The notes under the pieces are model-generated. The model ran no database searches. It had not been told where the DNA came from and worked only from the letters and a program-made list of their open reading frames with translations. The translations under genes and the position numbers were made by a program. From NCBI RefSeq assembly GCF_021440195.1, contig NZ_JAJTSZ010000003.1, positions 434,001 to 498,000 of the forward strand: 64,000 nt of DNA, read 5' to 3'. The DNA is from Dyadobacter sp. CY356. GTDB taxonomy: Bacteria > Bacteroidota > Bacteroidia > Cytophagales > Spirosomataceae. Shown one piece after another: positions 24,847 to 33,056 of this stretch (positions are counted from its first letter, which is position 1; every line of letters starts with the position of its first letter).

Positions 24847-24958
24847 AGGTTACACAGAGAACCACAGAGGTAAAAAGAGGGACACAGAGGTTTTGTTTTG
24901 AGATAAAGAAAAAACTCTGTGTATCTCTTTTTTTACTCTGTGTGCCTCTGTGTAACCT
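24847..24958. repeat. Long intergenic inverted repeat with CACAGAG units
   Basis: Perfect 13-base outer arms (AGGTTACACAGAG at 24847-24859 and CTCTGTGTAACCT at 24946-24958). The left half carries further CACAGAG units at 24863 and 24883, mirrored on the right by CTCTGTG copies. The right arm overlaps the stop codon of the hydrolase gene. It could form a large hairpin in RNA and separate the hydrolase transcript from that of the cobyrinate synthase. Confidence 0.75.
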
Positions 24959-26834
24959 ACCGTTTCAGTACAGGCAATATTACGTTGCTGCTGTTTTTTA
25001 TGTCGTGGTGAACTGTGATTTTGGCCGATTGGAAATCTGATTCGTTCGCTTCGAAGATGTTTATGAATTTTTGCGGATTACGATCAACCAAGGGGAACCA
25101 GCTGCTTTGGATTTGTACCATCACGCGGTGGCCTTTTTTGAAAGTATGTGCAACTTCATTCAGTTTGAAAGACACTTTTTCAATCTTATCCTTTACAAAC
25201 GGTTCTGGTTTTGAGAAGCTGTTACGGAATTTTCCACGGAATACTTCTGCCCGTACCATTTGTTGGTAACCACTCATATCCATTGGTTTCGGTTGTCCGC
25301 GCTGCACTTGTGCCGGCAAACTATCCGGCCAGACATCAATGACTTTTACTACAAAATCAGCATCCGTTCCGGTGATGGAGACAAAAAGATTGGCTGTGAT
25401 TTCTCCAGTCAAAGTCAGGTCTGAGGTTAAAGAATCTGTTTGAAAATAAATCACATCCGGACGGCGCGAGGCGAAACGCTGATCTTCGGCCATGTATTTA
25501 TTATTCCTGTCTCCGCTGATTTCGTTGGTATACGGAACAGGTTTGGCGGGATCGCTGATGTATTCGGTAACCGCTTTTGCCACTTTCGGTTTTTCAGCAG
25601 AAAGTTTTCCTTTGGATTGAAAATAAAATGTTTCCGGCTGACTGTTTTTTGGCGGCCAGACATCATAATTTCTCCACTGGTTAGAACCCGTTTCAAAAAC
25701 GGTTACCTCGGCCTGATTAAATTCGCCTTTATCTTTCAAATAAAAATTGAAAAATTTAGTCTCGATTTCGTTTTGGTAATACTGGTTCAAGTCGGCTCCA
25801 AACTGATAATCTGCAAACGATTTCCAGCTTGGAGACGCCCAACCGCCGTGCGTCCATGGCCCCATAACCAATCTCGTATTGTTGTTCGGGGACTGCTTTT
25901 CAATCGCCGAATACGTTTTCAAAGCACCATACAAATCTTCCGCATCAAACCAGCCGCCAACAACCATCACCGCAGGTTTGATATTGTTCAAATGCTTTTT
26001 GATATTTCTGGATTGCCAGAATTCGTCATAAGTATCGTGGGATATAACTTGTCTCCACACACTGTTTGGATCTGAAAAGTAGGCATTGGTATTAGTTTTT
26101 TTCAATGGACCGAAATCAAGAAAATATTGATAAGCATCGCTGAAATCTGCATTGAAAAAGGGTTTGTAACTCTCTCCGTTAGTACTTTTCGGACCGTCAA
26201 AATGGCTGTAAAAACCAAAATTATCCATCAGGAAAAATGCACCGTTGTGGTTACAATCGTCACCTATAAATTCGTCCGACATAGGTGCTTGCGGCGAAAC
26301 TGCTTTCAAAGCCGGGTGTGCATCAGGTAAGGCTGCCGAGGAATAATAACCTGGAAAGGAAATTCCATAAATCCCCACTTTGCCATTGGAAGCCGTATTT
26401 TTCAAAAGCCATTCAATCGTATCATAAGTATCGCTTGACTCATCGACATCTTTATTTGTCTTTTTATTGTCAATCGCCGGTGTCATTTCCCGGAAATTTC
26501 CCTCGCTTTTATAACGTCCACGTGCGTCCTGATAAACAAAAATGTATTTTTCTTTCATCAAAACACCATTCGGTCCTATGCGCGGCCGGTAATTATTTAC
26601 GCCATAAGGCCGACAGGAATATGGCGTCCGCTGCATCAAAATCGGGTATTTTTCATCCTGATCTCTTGGCGTATAAATGGCAGTATATAACTTCACGCCA
26701 TCCCGCATTTCAATGAATTGCTCCGTTTTTTGATAGTTTTTTCTGACCCAACCTGTGTCGGGCATGGCAGCATTTTGCGCGTTTGAAAGAAGAGGGATTG
26801 AAAAAAAGAGCAGGTAAAGGATTCTGTGTTTCAT
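24957..26834 (-). CDS. CocE/NonD-family serine hydrolase (X-Pro dipeptidyl-peptidase S15 type), secreted
   Basis: 625 residues with a signal peptide (residues 1-19, ending SNAQ). The alpha/beta-hydrolase part includes the nucleophile elbow GISFPG with S159, the oxyanion-side Tyr region TPYSCRPYG near residue 71, and VVGGWFDAEDLYG and MGPWTHGGW carrying the candidate Asp and His. The C-terminal jelly-roll follows (FVSITGTDADFVVKVIDVWP). Family members cleave acyl esters or amides such as glutaryl-cephalosporin or X-Pro peptides; the substrate here is not predictable. It is divergent from the riboswitch operon and probably not part of cobalamin metabolism. Confidence 0.85.
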   Translation of the reverse strand: MKHRILYLLFFSIPLLSNAQNAAMPDTGWVRKNYQKTEQFIEMRDGVKLYTAIYTPRDQDEKYPILMQRTPYSCRPYGVNNYRPRIGPNGVLMKEKYIFVYQDARGRYKSEGNFREMTPAIDNKKTNKDVDESSDTYDTIEWLLKNTASNGKVGIYGISFPGYYSSAALPDAHPALKAVSPQAPMSDEFIGDDCNHNGAFFLMDNFGFYSHFDGPKSTNGESYKPFFNADFSDAYQYFLDFGPLKKTNTNAYFSDPNSVWRQVISHDTYDEFWQSRNIKKHLNNIKPAVMVVGGWFDAEDLYGALKTYSAIEKQSPNNNTRLVMGPWTHGGWASPSWKSFADYQFGADLNQYYQNEIETKFFNFYLKDKGEFNQAEVTVFETGSNQWRNYDVWPPKNSQPETFYFQSKGKLSAEKPKVAKAVTEYISDPAKPVPYTNEISGDRNNKYMAEDQRFASRRPDVIYFQTDSLTSDLTLTGEITANLFVSITGTDADFVVKVIDVWPDSLPAQVQRGQPKPMDMSGYQQMVRAEVFRGKFRNSFSKPEPFVKDKIEKVSFKLNEVAHTFKKGHRVMVQIQSSWFPLVDRNPQKFINIFEANESDFQSAKITVHHDIKNSSNVILPVLKR

Positions 26835-26930
26835 AGGAGTTGCAGTTTTGAGCGAATGGTCGACGCGACAAAATTACATGAAGAATTGAGTTTGTTGGTA
26901 TTGTCGGATTTTAAAATGGTTACAAAATAA

Positions 26931-26963
26931 TTTAATCATCTATAAAATTTAATAGTAAGTTTG
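26931..26963 (+). promoter_or_regulatory. Promoter of the cobalamin-riboswitch operon
   Basis: TTTA at 26931-26934, 21 bases, then TAAGTTTG at 26956-26963, close to the Bacteroidota consensus. Transcription would start near 26970, right at the 5' edge of the riboswitch. Confidence 0.55.
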
Positions 26964-26965
26964 CA

Positions 26966-27240
26966 GCCGTTAAGTGGTGTGTGAAGTAATATTTATTTTA
27001 CACTTAAAAGGGAATCCGGTGAAAATCCGGAGTAGTACCCGCTGCTGTAAGTTCACAAAAAAAGTCACAACATTTTTGCCACTGGGGATTAATGTTGAAT
27101 GATAGAATTAGTGAATGAGAGAATGATGGAGTGCGCCAGATCCCGGCGTTTTCCAACATTCTATCATTCTCTCATTCAAAATTCAACATTGTACCGGGAA
27201 GGCGTTGGGAGACTGAACGAGCCAGAAGACCTGCCATGTA
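26966..27240 (+). promoter_or_regulatory. Cobalamin riboswitch
   Basis: Conserved aptamer parts in order: GGGAATCCGGTGAAAATCCG from 27010, then TACCCGCTGCTGTAA, GCCACTG near 27078-27084, GGGAAGGC at about 27196, and the B12-box-like GAGCCAGAAGACCTGCC ending at 27235. Between GCCACTG and GGGAAGG the variable peripheral region is swollen by about 100 bases of hairpin-forming sequence (27091-27190). A terminator hairpin 100 bases later is the likely expression platform. It should lower expression of the NicO-type transporter and BtuB-like receptor when cobalamin is abundant. Confidence 0.93.
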
Positions 27241-27333
27241 ACATCATATTCGGAATGCTTTCGGGAAAAAAGGCGTGAGGTTACTGGTTTGGCAGCAGTA
27301 TTTTGTTGTCAGGTTACTTCGTATTGCATTTTC

Positions 27334-27381
27334 CATAAGTTGCCCGTTGTGTGATAAACGGGTTTTTCTCAATAACTTATG
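27334..27381 (+). terminator. Riboswitch-associated terminator with nested stems
   Basis: CCCGTT (27343-27348) pairs with AACGGG (27357-27362), followed by five T. An outer pair, CATAAGTT (27334-27341) and AACTTATG (27374-27381), encloses it. It ends 9 bases before the transporter ATG, so it can gate the operon by attenuation, and the outer stem could also mask the start region. Confidence 0.7.
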
Positions 27382-27390
27382 TGAAAGAAA

Positions 27391-28026
27391 ATGATCAATT
27401 ATTTACTTGTCGATTCTCTTCTTCTTGGTGTTCAGCACTCTTTTGAGCCGGATCATATGGCAGCCGTTTCTGTTTTGGCAACTGAAAAAGCTCAAAAACC
27501 AAAGGATCGTTTGAAGTTAATCTGGCGGTCGTCGCACTGGGCGCTCGGGCATTCTTTGACGTTGATACTTTTTGCCTGTCTGGTTTTGATATTGAAATCA
27601 ACAATTTCTCTCAACATTTCTGAAAAAGTTGAATTGGTGATCGGACCGTTGATGATCTGGTTGGGAATTGTTGCCTTCCGCCGGAATTTTAGGAAGCCTG
27701 ATTTGATAGTACCACCGATTTCTGAACAAAAATTCAGCCGGTCTTTTTGGGTTGGTATGGTTCATGGCTTAGCCGGAACCGGTGGTGCCTGCGCAGTAGC
27801 TTTGACGCTTGCCGCAAGTGATGCCTATACTGCTGTCTGGATCATTGTTCTGCAAAGTTTTGGGATCATTTTCTCCATGTCCGCATATGGTTATTTCTTC
27901 GCTTTTTCGATCAATAAGTTCGCGGCGAAGCGGGATTCAGTTTTGAAAATCATCAATTATGTAGTCGGGACTTTTTCGATCATTATCGGACTGATCACCC
28001 TATACGGTGCTTTTGAAGGGCAATAA
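27391..28026 (+). CDS. NicO/UreH-type nickel-cobalt transporter
   Basis: 211 residues with about six membrane segments. The metal-binding signature HSFEPDH (H16, D21, H22) lies in the first helix, and a second conserved block GMVHGLAGTGGA begins the C-terminal half. The family comprises HoxN/NicO/UreH-like secondary transporters. Being the first gene behind a cobalamin riboswitch and next to a BtuB-like receptor, it most likely carries Co2+ across the inner membrane for corrin synthesis; transport direction and metal are inferred. The TonB-dependent receptor gene begins 61 bases later. Confidence 0.85.
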   Translation: MINYLLVDSLLLGVQHSFEPDHMAAVSVLATEKAQKPKDRLKLIWRSSHWALGHSLTLILFACLVLILKSTISLNISEKVELVIGPLMIWLGIVAFRRNFRKPDLIVPPISEQKFSRSFWVGMVHGLAGTGGACAVALTLAASDAYTAVWIIVLQSFGIIFSMSAYGYFFAFSINKFAAKRDSVLKIINYVVGTFSIIIGLITLYGAFEGQ

Positions 28027-28087
28027 TGCCTAGTCTATTTTCTTTCATTTCGCTCAAATCGCATACCATTTTATATATCGATACCCA

Positions 28088-30283
28088 ATGAATTTCAATT
28101 TTTACCAATCAACCATTCATCAACTCACGTTTGCAGGTCTATTAGCCATGACCGCCACTTTCTCAGCGCAAGCTCAGGAAGTGGTTTTATCTGACTCAAC
28201 CAGAGAAAATATCTTAAATCCTGTGGTCGTAACGGCTACACGTTATGAAACCCGGAAAGAAAGAATTCCGCAAAAACTGGATATTATCACCCGTCAGGAT
28301 ATAGAAATGACACCTTCTAATGACCTGACGGATATCGTTCGAAAAACCGCCGCGGTGGATGTAATTCAATATCCGAATTTGTCTTCGGGTATCGGTATCA
28401 GAGGTTTTCGTCCACAGTTTTCAGGCTTAAATCAGCGGACTTTATTGCTTATTGATGGCCATGCGGCAGGAGCAACCAATTTGTCTCAGATTAATCTGAA
28501 CGGTGTTGAGAGAATTGAAGTGTTGAAAGGCCCTGCTTCTTCCTTGTATGGTTCTCAGGCGATGGGCGGTGTGATCAACATCATTACCCAAAGATCAAAA
28601 GGTGATACCAAAGGAAATGGTTTTCTGGAATACGGCAGTTTTCAGTCATACCAGGCTGGCCTGAATGCAGGCGGTAATCTGACCAAAAAACTGGATTACG
28701 ATATGTCATTTTCCTATTTTGAAAGATCGAAAAATTACAAGATCGGGAAGTGGAATTTGTTCCGTGACGCTTTTGATTATACCAAGGTTACAAAAAACTA
28801 TACAACTCAGCCTGAGACCGAAGTGGATGAAACACAGGCTGACGGCACGACAAGACCTTACACAAAACTTCATTATTTCACAGGTTCTTTACGACTGGGT
28901 TACCAGTTAAATGACAATTGGAGAATTGATATTCGTGGCGATAAATTTCAGGCGAAAAATGTAGAATCGCCGGGCGAAATTTCTTCGGGATCCACCGAGG
29001 CAAGTACCAAAGATGTAGATCGGGCGGCATTTGATGTTTCGCTTACCGGGAAAATCGGGAATCATAGTCCGAGCCTGAAAGTTTTTACTTCGGAAGAAAA
29101 TACGAAAAACTACACGCTGAATGTTTCCGGCAAACCAGTTATTCCTTTTCGTTCTGCTGAACTTGGAAATAATTGGAAAGGTATCCAGGTAAAAGACGTT
29201 TGGTCAATTGGCAATCATTCTTTAATTGTTGGTTATGACTATCTGAATTCTTCAACAGAAAGTCGCCGATGGACGAACGATACGACGGAACGGGCACCAA
29301 CGCAGCCAGCATATGCCTTAATTTCTTCTGCATTTTTCGCACAGGCCATGTTGAATTTTGGACGATTAACGGTCCAGCCGGGCGTTCGTTACGACAATAT
29401 TACTTTTGATGTAAAGGAAACAGCGCTTTTGCCAACTTATAAAGCAGGCAAAAAAACGATCCCGTTTACAAGTCCAAGTCTGGGCGTAAGTTATGAGCTT
29501 GTTCCGGTTTTGCGTGTGAAAGGAACAATCGGCCGCGCTTTTGTTACAACAGACGCTTACAGTGTGGCAGGATATAATGAAGTGCGTGATGCAAAAGGAA
29601 GAATTGCGGTAACGGCCGGAAATCCTGATCTGAAAAACGAAAGCAGTGTGAGCTGGGATATGGGATTAAGTTTTAACAAACCCAAAACCGGACTTTCAGC
29701 AAACGTTACTTACTTTTCAACAAATGTTACCAACCGCATTGCCAAGGTGATCAGAACGGTTAATGAGCCGCTGGCAAATAAAGACGTTATCGTTTCCCGC
29801 GCGACTTTTGTCAATGCGGCCAATGCGGAAATCCGTGGTTTGGAGACGGAAGTGACCTATGATTTTGGTGCCTTATCAAATTACAGATATTCGCTGAAAA
29901 CTTTTGTAAACGCAACTTCCATGTTCAAAGCAGCGGAAGATATTATTGGAACTGACGAGTCGAAAGTGACCCGTGATATTCAGAATGTGGCAAAAAATAC
30001 ATTCAATTATGGTTTGGAATATGATAATTTGAAATGGCTGAGGCTTCGTTTATCAGGTCGTACGATAGGAACACGGATAGATATCGACTATACTGATCCG
30101 ATTAATCCGGTTATCGACTATCCGAAATATATGGTTTTAGATTTTACAGCCGCTTTTAAAATTGCTCAGAAACATACGCTGGCATTGAAAGTAAACAATG
30201 TAACAGACGAAAATTATTACGAAAAACGCGGTTATAATTTGCCCGGCCGTGCAGTTTCCATCAGATATACGGTAGCATTCTAA
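28088..30283 (+). CDS. btuB: TonB-dependent outer-membrane receptor, BtuB-like
   Basis: 731 residues. A signal peptide (cleaved near AQAQE, residue 29) is followed by the TonB box region NPVVVTATRYET, a plug domain (LLIDGHAAGATNLSQINLNG, VERIEVLKGPASSLYGSQA, MGGVINIIT) and a 22-strand-type barrel. The barrel ends in a C-terminal aromatic residue (RYTVAF), needed for outer-membrane assembly. Control by the riboswitch and linkage to CobN/NicO point to cobalamin, another corrinoid or cobalt chelate as substrate. It appears to end the riboswitch operon or to be followed by the phosphodiesterase gene after 125 bases. Confidence 0.88.
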   Translation: MNFNFYQSTIHQLTFAGLLAMTATFSAQAQEVVLSDSTRENILNPVVVTATRYETRKERIPQKLDIITRQDIEMTPSNDLTDIVRKTAAVDVIQYPNLSSGIGIRGFRPQFSGLNQRTLLLIDGHAAGATNLSQINLNGVERIEVLKGPASSLYGSQAMGGVINIITQRSKGDTKGNGFLEYGSFQSYQAGLNAGGNLTKKLDYDMSFSYFERSKNYKIGKWNLFRDAFDYTKVTKNYTTQPETEVDETQADGTTRPYTKLHYFTGSLRLGYQLNDNWRIDIRGDKFQAKNVESPGEISSGSTEASTKDVDRAAFDVSLTGKIGNHSPSLKVFTSEENTKNYTLNVSGKPVIPFRSAELGNNWKGIQVKDVWSIGNHSLIVGYDYLNSSTESRRWTNDTTERAPTQPAYALISSAFFAQAMLNFGRLTVQPGVRYDNITFDVKETALLPTYKAGKKTIPFTSPSLGVSYELVPVLRVKGTIGRAFVTTDAYSVAGYNEVRDAKGRIAVTAGNPDLKNESSVSWDMGLSFNKPKTGLSANVTYFSTNVTNRIAKVIRTVNEPLANKDVIVSRATFVNAANAEIRGLETEVTYDFGALSNYRYSLKTFVNATSMFKAAEDIIGTDESKVTRDIQNVAKNTFNYGLEYDNLKWLRLRLSGRTIGTRIDIDYTDPINPVIDYPKYMVLDFTAAFKIAQKHTLALKVNNVTDENYYEKRGYNLPGRAVSIRYTVAF

Positions 30284-30408
30284 GTGACCAGATTTCGGTT
30301 CAGTTACAGATTTGTTTAATTGACTTCTAAAAAACAATAATTTAAATCCTTCATCCGTACTTTTGGGTGAAGGATTTATTTTTACGATACCATTTAATCC
30401 AAATCAAC

Positions 30409-31365
30409 ATGAGACAGCGGATTTATAACCTGATTTCAACTTCCATCTTTTCCCTGATTTTTGTTTCTGTCAGCCTTGCGCAATCAGCTTTTAATGTAGT
30501 GCCACTTGGTGTAAAAGGCGGCGGAGCGGAAGGGAATCTTTCAGCATATATGATTGCGCCGGTTAACTCACAAGCCTATGTTTGTCTGGATGGTGGAACG
30601 GTTCGGCAGGGAGTTGAAGTAGCCGTTGCCAATGGTGCTTTTGCTGCTACTGCCGATCAGGTTTCAAGAAGTTTTATTAAAGGATTTCTTATTTCCCACG
30701 CACATCTTGATCACGTGTCGGGGATGATTACCAATGCGCCTGAGGATACTTCGAAGTTTATTTATGCATTTCCAAAATGTCTGGAAATTATTAAAAATCA
30801 TTACTTTAACTGGGAAAGCTGGCCGAATTTTGGAAGTGAAGGTGTCAATCCTTTGAAAAAATACACCTACAAACCATTGTCAGAAGGCCAGGAGATTCCG
30901 TTGGAAAATACAGAAATGACATTAAAAACTTTCTCATTGAGCCATGGAAATCCATATGAAGGTGCCGCTTTTTTGATTCAAACTCATGGGAAACAAGCTT
31001 TGTATTTTGGAGATACAGGTCCGGATGAGATTGAAAAATCTACCAGACTGCAAAAAGTTTGGGAAGCAATTGCTCCCTTAATCAAAGCGAAAACCTTGAC
31101 CGGAATTTTCCTTGAAGTTTCTTATCCAAATGAGCAGCCGGATAACAAACTGTTTGGTCATTTAACACCAAACTGGATTATGAAAGAAATGAATAATCTG
31201 GCTGCTCTGGCAGGCAAAGAAAACATGCGGGATTTAAAACTCATCATCACCCATATTAAACCAACCGGTCAGAATGAAGTGATTATCAAAGGTCAGCTAA
31301 GCGATAATAATGCACTCGGATTACAAATCGTTTATCCCGAACAAGGAACCGCGTTTGAATTATGA
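30409..31365 (+). CDS. Class II 3',5'-cyclic-nucleotide phosphodiesterase, exported
   Basis: 318 residues from the ATG at 30409 (MRQRIYNLISTS); an ATG 14 codons upstream would disrupt the signal peptide. The signal peptide ends near SLAQS (residue 26). The metallo-beta-lactamase-fold signature HAHLDH is at residues 97-102. KTFSLSHGNPYEGAAF, FGDTGPDE, and LFGHLTP followed by LIITHIKPT belong to the yeast PDE1-like class II family. It would hydrolyse cAMP or cGMP in the periplasm. Its place after the cobalamin receptor may be coincidence. Confidence 0.83.
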   Translation: MRQRIYNLISTSIFSLIFVSVSLAQSAFNVVPLGVKGGGAEGNLSAYMIAPVNSQAYVCLDGGTVRQGVEVAVANGAFAATADQVSRSFIKGFLISHAHLDHVSGMITNAPEDTSKFIYAFPKCLEIIKNHYFNWESWPNFGSEGVNPLKKYTYKPLSEGQEIPLENTEMTLKTFSLSHGNPYEGAAFLIQTHGKQALYFGDTGPDEIEKSTRLQKVWEAIAPLIKAKTLTGIFLEVSYPNEQPDNKLFGHLTPNWIMKEMNNLAALAGKENMRDLKLIITHIKPTGQNEVIIKGQLSDNNALGLQIVYPEQGTAFEL

Positions 31366-31369
31366 AATG

Positions 31370-31421
31370 GCCACGAACACGCAGATCAAAACACATTTGT
31401 GAAAATTAGTGCATTCGTGGC
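31370..31421. repeat. Intergenic inverted repeat (GCCACGAA type)
   Basis: GCCACGAA (31370-31377) and TTCGTGGC (31414-31421) are perfect arms around 36 bases that contain a smaller ACACATTTGTG-like symmetry. It lies between the convergent phosphodiesterase and DUF72 genes and may act as a terminator. Confidence 0.55.
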
Positions 31422-31434
31422 GAAAAGGAAAAGC

Positions 31435-32343
31435 TTAAAATAAACCGATTTGATCTGAATTACCCTTCTTGGCTGGAATTCCGGGAGTATCCGGAATCTT
31501 AATATCAGTCCCGAATTCTTTGTTTACTTTTTCAATCAGATAAGCCGACAAAAGGGGAGAGGCTTCTTCGTGATTTTGGTGCACAAAAAAATAAATGTTC
31601 TCAATACCCTGATCCACCCAAAGTTTCAAACGGTCCATCCAGTCGTCCAGACGTGTATAATCAGAATCCACGTTCGCGCCGTTGTAACGGATAAATGCAG
31701 TTGGCGTGGTTAATCGCATATGCAACAAATCGCGCCGACCAGCAGTATCCGTGATGATGTGGGTGATATTTTTCTTTTCAAGCTGAGTATATAATTCACT
31801 ATTGTCCCACGAACCGTCATACCAGCCGGTGTGTCTTAATTCCAACGCCAGCGGAAATCCGGAAGGCCAGACTTCCAGATAATCCCTTAATACCTCCCAG
31901 TTTTTCGGGCCAAAATTATCCGGCATCTGCAAAAACAGCATACCAAGTTTTTCTTCCAGATGAGAAATATGGTCCAGGTAAACACTTGTCGGTTGATCAG
32001 CATCTTTCAGCCTCTTCCAATGGCTTATTCCCTGATGAAGTTTTGGGAAAAAGCGAAATCCTTCCGGCGTTTTGGTATGCCAGCTATCAATGGTTTCAAG
32101 TGGGAAATTGTTGTAAAAAGTAGCGTTCAGTTCAATGCTGTTGAACTGGGTTGCATAATATGCCAGCTCGTCTTTTGTGCCTTTTGGATAAAAATTCTTT
32201 AAGTCGGATTTGTTCCATTTGGCACAACCGATATAAATATCAGGTTTGCCTTTTGCCCCCTTTAAGATATTTGCATTTTCCGGACTGTCGGGTGGAAGTT
32301 TAAATTCGACGTGTTGAGGGTCTTCAATTTTTCCAAATTTCAT
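31435..32343 (-). CDS. DUF72 family protein
   Basis: About 302 residues with a TIM-barrel-like DUF72 domain: IYIGCAKWNKSDLKNFYP near the start, FNSIELNATFYNNFP, FRFFPKLHQGISHWKRL, MLFLQMPDNFGP and the C-terminal NIYFFVHQNHEEASP. I place the start at 32343 (MKFGKIEDPQ) rather than 32400, because the longer version would begin inside the strong terminator hairpin at 32393-32425. The family is widespread with no settled enzymatic function. It is transcribed separately from the cupin gene upstream. Confidence 0.85.
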   Translation of the reverse strand: MKFGKIEDPQHVEFKLPPDSPENANILKGAKGKPDIYIGCAKWNKSDLKNFYPKGTKDELAYYATQFNSIELNATFYNNFPLETIDSWHTKTPEGFRFFPKLHQGISHWKRLKDADQPTSVYLDHISHLEEKLGMLFLQMPDNFGPKNWEVLRDYLEVWPSGFPLALELRHTGWYDGSWDNSELYTQLEKKNITHIITDTAGRRDLLHMRLTTPTAFIRYNGANVDSDYTRLDDWMDRLKLWVDQGIENIYFFVHQNHEEASPLLSAYLIEKVNKEFGTDIKIPDTPGIPAKKGNSDQIGLF

Positions 32344-32392
32344 AGGAGCTGGTGTCGAAGTTAAGAATGAAGTAGTTTGTGAAGGTAAAAAA

Positions 32393-32425
32393 TGTGCCAT
32401 GATTTTAATTTAAAATCATGGCACA
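32393..32425 (-). terminator. Perfect 16-base-stem terminator after the cupin gene
   Basis: A near-perfect palindrome with 16-base arms (TGTGCCATGATTTTAA and its complement) around one base. On the minus strand it follows the cupin stop at 32438 and is trailed by ATTTTTTA. It separates the cupin transcript from the DUF72 gene. Confidence 0.8.
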
Positions 32426-32437
32426 GTAAAGATAATT

Positions 32438-32953
32438 CTATCTTCCGAAATCGTCCTGAACACGAACAATATCGTCTTCGTCCGAAGGATTTGAAGGATC
32501 GGTATGTTGCCAGATTTCGGCAACTACACCCCATTCATCAACACCAATCAGACGGTGACGCTCCCCTTGGTTCAGGCTTATTACGGTTCCGATCGGCAAT
32601 TGTTTCATCTCAGTTTCTTCGTCTGTATCACTGATCACAATACCTGCGTTACCTCCAATTACTTTCCAGATTTCGGCACGGCGGTGATGGTACTGCCACG
32701 ACAAACGTTTCTCTGGTGCAACAACCAATATTTTCGGGCTCAATTTGTCATATCCGGCAAAATCTTCCAGTGAAAGATGCGGGAAAAAAGTTTTGATAAA
32801 CTGAGGTGCCTGACTTTCGTCAAGTACAAAAAAACCTCCCCAGGGACGGGAATGATCTTTGGCCACAACAGAAAAACCCTGTTCGTCAATGAACTTCTGA
32901 ACGTTTTCAAAAACAACAGCTTTGTCGGTCGAAGCTGGAAATACATCAAGCAT
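32438..32953 (-). CDS. Cupin protein, mannose-6-phosphate isomerase-like
   Basis: 171 residues. An N-terminal helical part is followed by RPWGGFFVLDE (residues 37-47) and a cupin core with LSWQYHHRRAEIWKVIGG (ligands H, H, E) and LNQGERHRLIG (His ligand). This is the arrangement of type II phosphomannose isomerase-like single cupins. The role is probably sugar-phosphate isomerisation or binding, but the exact reaction is not proven. It has no signal peptide and lies between terminators, so it is monocistronic. A mannose-related role would fit the mannobiose genes 6 kb away; this is only a hint. Confidence 0.75.
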   Translation of the reverse strand: MLDVFPASTDKAVVFENVQKFIDEQGFSVVAKDHSRPWGGFFVLDESQAPQFIKTFFPHLSLEDFAGYDKLSPKILVVAPEKRLSWQYHHRRAEIWKVIGGNAGIVISDTDEETEMKQLPIGTVISLNQGERHRLIGVDEWGVVAEIWQHTDPSNPSDEDDIVRVQDDFGR

Positions 32954-33004
32954 ATTTGATAAGTTTGGTTAAGATCCGGTGGAAATTCAAAATTAGGATA
33001 AAAA

Positions 33005-33043
33005 GCAAAAAGATGCTCCAAAACTTTTGGAGCATCTTTTTGC
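33005..33043 (-). terminator. Terminator of the susC-susD operon, perfect 19-base stem
   Basis: GCAAAAAGATGCTCCAAAA and its exact reverse complement flank one base, directly after the SusD stop at 33057. T-runs lie at the end of the stem on both strands. Confidence 0.85.
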
Positions 33044-33056
33044 TAATTTGAGAAAT

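Noticed and set aside
24847..24958. Repeated CACAGAG units considered as a CRISPR array.
   Set aside because: Units are 7 bases, irregularly spaced, and arranged as an inverted rather than a direct repeat; no cas genes are nearby.
32344..32400. Upstream start (MAHFLPSQ) for the DUF72 protein.
   Set aside because: The codons fall within or next to the perfect-stem terminator of the cupin gene; MKFGKIEDPQ at 32343 fits the family start.
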